Part shown: in pieces, positions 62,437 through 64,000 of the stretch
How the letters are laid out: every line of letters begins with the position of its first letter
Position numbering within the stretch: position 1 is the first letter of the stretch
Translations under genes and position numbers: made by a program
Source: an uncultured Alteromonadaceae bacterium
Lineage (GTDB): Bacteria; Pseudomonadota; Gammaproteobacteria; Enterobacterales; Alteromonadaceae
NCBI GenBank assembly: GCA_947494925.1
Contig: CANLWS010000007.1
Span: 310,001-374,000, forward strand
Length of the DNA: 64,000 nucleotides
Reading direction: 5' to 3'
Notes under the pieces: generated by a model
Seen by the model: only the letters and a program-made list of their open reading frames with translations
What the model was told of the DNA's origin: nothing
The model's database searches: none

Positions 62437-63498
62437 TTGAGCGATTTATTATCACAAGACGAGATTGATGCGCTGTTACATGGTGTCGATGACGTAGAAG
62501 AAGAGGAAGTTGAAGAGGGCGGTTCCGAAGGTGGAAGCGCGCTGGAATACGATTTTTCTTCTCAGGACAGAATCGTTCGTGGACGTATGCCTACTCTGGA
62601 AATCGTCAACGAACGTTTCGCCAGGCATATGCGTATTAGTCTTTTCAACATGATGAGACGATCCGCAGAAGTGTCGATTAACGGCATCCAGATGATTAAG
62701 TTTGGCGAATATATCCATACATTGTTTGTCCCAACCAGTCTTAATATGGTGCGCTTCAGACCGCTGAAAGGCACGGGTTTGATTACGATGGAAGCGCGGC
62801 TTGTGTTTATTCTGGTGGATAACTTTTTTGGTGGTGACGGGCGTTATCACGCAAAAATAGAAGGACGTGAATTCACCCCTACTGAACGTCGAATTATTCA
62901 GATGTTGTTAAAACTCATTTTTGAGGATTATAAGGAAGCCTGGGCGCCAGTGATGGACGTGTCCTTTGAGTATCTGGATTCTGAAGTGAATCCTGCCATG
63001 GCCAACATTGTGAGTCCCACCGAAGTGGTTGTTATCAGTTCTTTTCATATTGAACTTGATGGTGGTGGGGGGGATTTTCATGTTTCCTTGCCATATTCGA
63101 TGCTGGAACCCATCAGAGAATTGCTCGATGCTGGGGTGCAAAGTGATAAAGAAGACACAGATTTACGCTGGAGTAAGGCGCTTCGCGATGAAATTCTGGA
63201 TGTCAATGTAGCGTTGTCAACGCACATGCTGGAGATGGATTTAAGTCTCGAATACCTTATGGAGATGAAGGCAGGCGATATTATCCCCATCGAAATGCCA
63301 GAACATATCACTGTATTGATTGAAGATTTACCAACATTCAGAGCGAAACTGGGACAGTCCAGAGACAACTTAGCGCTTAAGATTACTGACAAAATTCCAC
63401 GACCAACATCAGTGAAGTCAGAGTTACAGCTATTAACCAAAGGCGGTCGCAGAATAGATAGCGATGCCGATCTGCAAGTTCTAGAAATAGACTTGTAA
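62437..63498 (+). CDS. fliM: flagellar motor switch protein FliM
   Basis: A 353-residue FliM from a TTG start. The N-terminal CheY-binding motif LLSQDEIDALLHG (4-16) is intact. The middle domain carries FARHMRISLFNMMRR and the ring-forming part, and the C-terminal SpoA domain carries IPIEMPEHI. FliM forms the outer switch ring with FliG and FliN. The gene lies 20 bases after fliL. Confidence 0.95.
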   Translation: MSDLLSQDEIDALLHGVDDVEEEEVEEGGSEGGSALEYDFSSQDRIVRGRMPTLEIVNERFARHMRISLFNMMRRSAEVSINGIQMIKFGEYIHTLFVPTSLNMVRFRPLKGTGLITMEARLVFILVDNFFGGDGRYHAKIEGREFTPTERRIIQMLLKLIFEDYKEAWAPVMDVSFEYLDSEVNPAMANIVSPTEVVVISSFHIELDGGGGDFHVSLPYSMLEPIRELLDAGVQSDKEDTDLRWSKALRDEILDVNVALSTHMLEMDLSLEYLMEMKAGDIIPIEMPEHITVLIEDLPTFRAKLGQSRDNLALKITDKIPRPTSVKSELQLLTKGGRRIDSDADLQVLEIDL

Positions 63499-63518
63499 GT
63501 GATAATGAGGGTATTAAG

Positions 63519-63947
63519 ATGAGCGAAGAAGACGGAATGGACGATTGGGCTGCGGCAATGGCCGAGCAGGCCGATTCTGAAGAAGGTGAGGGCGAAGAAA
63601 CTCCCGACCTAGGTGCCAATGAGATTGACGTTCAAGTTGCCGAGCTTGATGAACTGGCCGAAGATGAACCAATTACCCAAGAACAAAAGCGCAAACTGGA
63701 TACCATTTTGGATATACCGGTTACCATTTCTATGGAAGTGGGACGCAGTCATATCAGTATCAGAAATTTACTGCAACTTAACCAGGGATCAGTTGTTGAA
63801 CTGGACCGTGTTGCGGGCGAGCCATTAGATGTTTTAGTAAATGGCACGTTGATTGCTCATGGTGAAGTAGTGGTAGTCAACGATAAATTTGGTATTCGGT
63901 TAACAGATGTCATTAGTCAGATCGAAAGGATTAAAAAGCTCAGGTAA
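63519..63947 (+). CDS. fliN: flagellar motor switch protein FliN
   Basis: A 142-residue protein: an acidic N-terminal stretch (about 1-45) and a C-terminal SpoA domain (IPVTISMEVGRSHISIRNLLQLNQGSVVELD). FliN stacks under FliM to complete the C ring. It lies 20 bases after fliM. Confidence 0.95.
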   Translation: MSEEDGMDDWAAAMAEQADSEEGEGEETPDLGANEIDVQVAELDELAEDEPITQEQKRKLDTILDIPVTISMEVGRSHISIRNLLQLNQGSVVELDRVAGEPLDVLVNGTLIAHGEVVVVNDKFGIRLTDVISQIERIKKLR

Positions 63948-63974
63948 TATAACTCTTTATAAAACAAGGGTTTG

Positions 63975-64000
63975 GTGTATTCTGAGCCCATTGTTTTTAC
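63975..64000 (+). CDS. fliO: probable start of FliO, truncated by the window edge
   Basis: A GTG at 63975 with AAGGG at 63966-63970 opens a frame reading MYSEPIVF to the window edge. The gene after fliN in this operon order is fliO, a small membrane export protein, so the position supports it. Eight codons cannot prove it. Confidence 0.4.

Noticed and set aside
1-64000. CRISPR arrays, insertion sequences, tRNA and rRNA genes
   Set aside because: No regularly spaced repeats, transposase motifs or RNA gene signatures were seen on either strand.

Overview
The window comes from a marine-type gammaproteobacterium, most likely an Alteromonadales/Alteromonadaceae relative. The basis is the polar-flagellum order flrA-flrB-flrC-fliEFGHIJKLMN, the sigma-54 promoters in front of flrB and fliE, and a flagellin next to a large sugar-modification island. 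No rRNA, tRNA, CRISPR array, insertion sequence or phage gene was seen.

Region 1 (1-25961, + strand) is one near-continuous operon with many 1-14 base overlaps. It carries in order: (a) the end of a GNAT acetyltransferase; (b) an ACP / FabG-like reductase / adenylate-forming ligase / LuxE-like / LuxC-like cassette; (c) a phosphonate block (PEP mutase fused to a cytidylyltransferase-like domain, phosphonopyruvate decarboxylase, Fe-dependent phosphonoacetaldehyde reductase, LicD-like phosphotransferase); (d) methyltransferases, a CgeB-like glycosyltransferase and a 2-oxoglutarate oxygenase; (e) a heptose-type nucleotide-sugar set (GmhA, split transketolase, HAD, small-molecule kinase, cytidylyltransferase-PfkB fusion, HddC-like nucleotidyltransferase, several SDRs).

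Region 2 (25999-48354, - strand) converges on region 1. Read in its own direction from 48354 it carries a WbpB-WbpD-WbpE-WbpI-like set for a diacetamido-uronic nucleotide sugar, then a four-gene block (APS-kinase-like kinase, methyltransferase, methylphosphonate synthase, LicC/PntC-like cytidylyltransferase). Next come a 1201-residue Maf flagellin glycosyltransferase, an AsnB-like amidotransferase, three SDRs resembling Bordetella WbmF/G/H, a CgeB-like glycosyltransferase, two tandem methyltransferases, a sulfotransferase, a stand-alone Rossmann domain, an SGNH hydrolase and a formyltransferase.

Region 3 (48607-64000, + strand) is a short flagellin, then flrA, flrBC and fliE through fliN, with the first codons of a likely fliO at the end.

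The main result is that the two operons together encode every step from phosphoenolpyruvate to methylphosphonate: PEP mutase, decarboxylase and reductase in region 1, methylphosphonate synthase in region 2. The synthase shows the His-x3-Gln ... Ile ... His metal-site pattern of MpnS rather than the Glu of hydroxyethylphosphonate dioxygenase. Next to it lies a cytidylyltransferase / APS-kinase-like / methyltransferase set that resembles the Campylobacter O-methyl-phosphoramidate donor pathway. Because the island has Maf and cytosolic glycosyltransferases, lies beside flagellin and flrABC, and has no flippase, polymerase or ligase, I infer that the product is a phosphonate-decorated glycan on flagellin. 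Functions come from sequence motifs read by eye and knowledge of the families; no searches were run.
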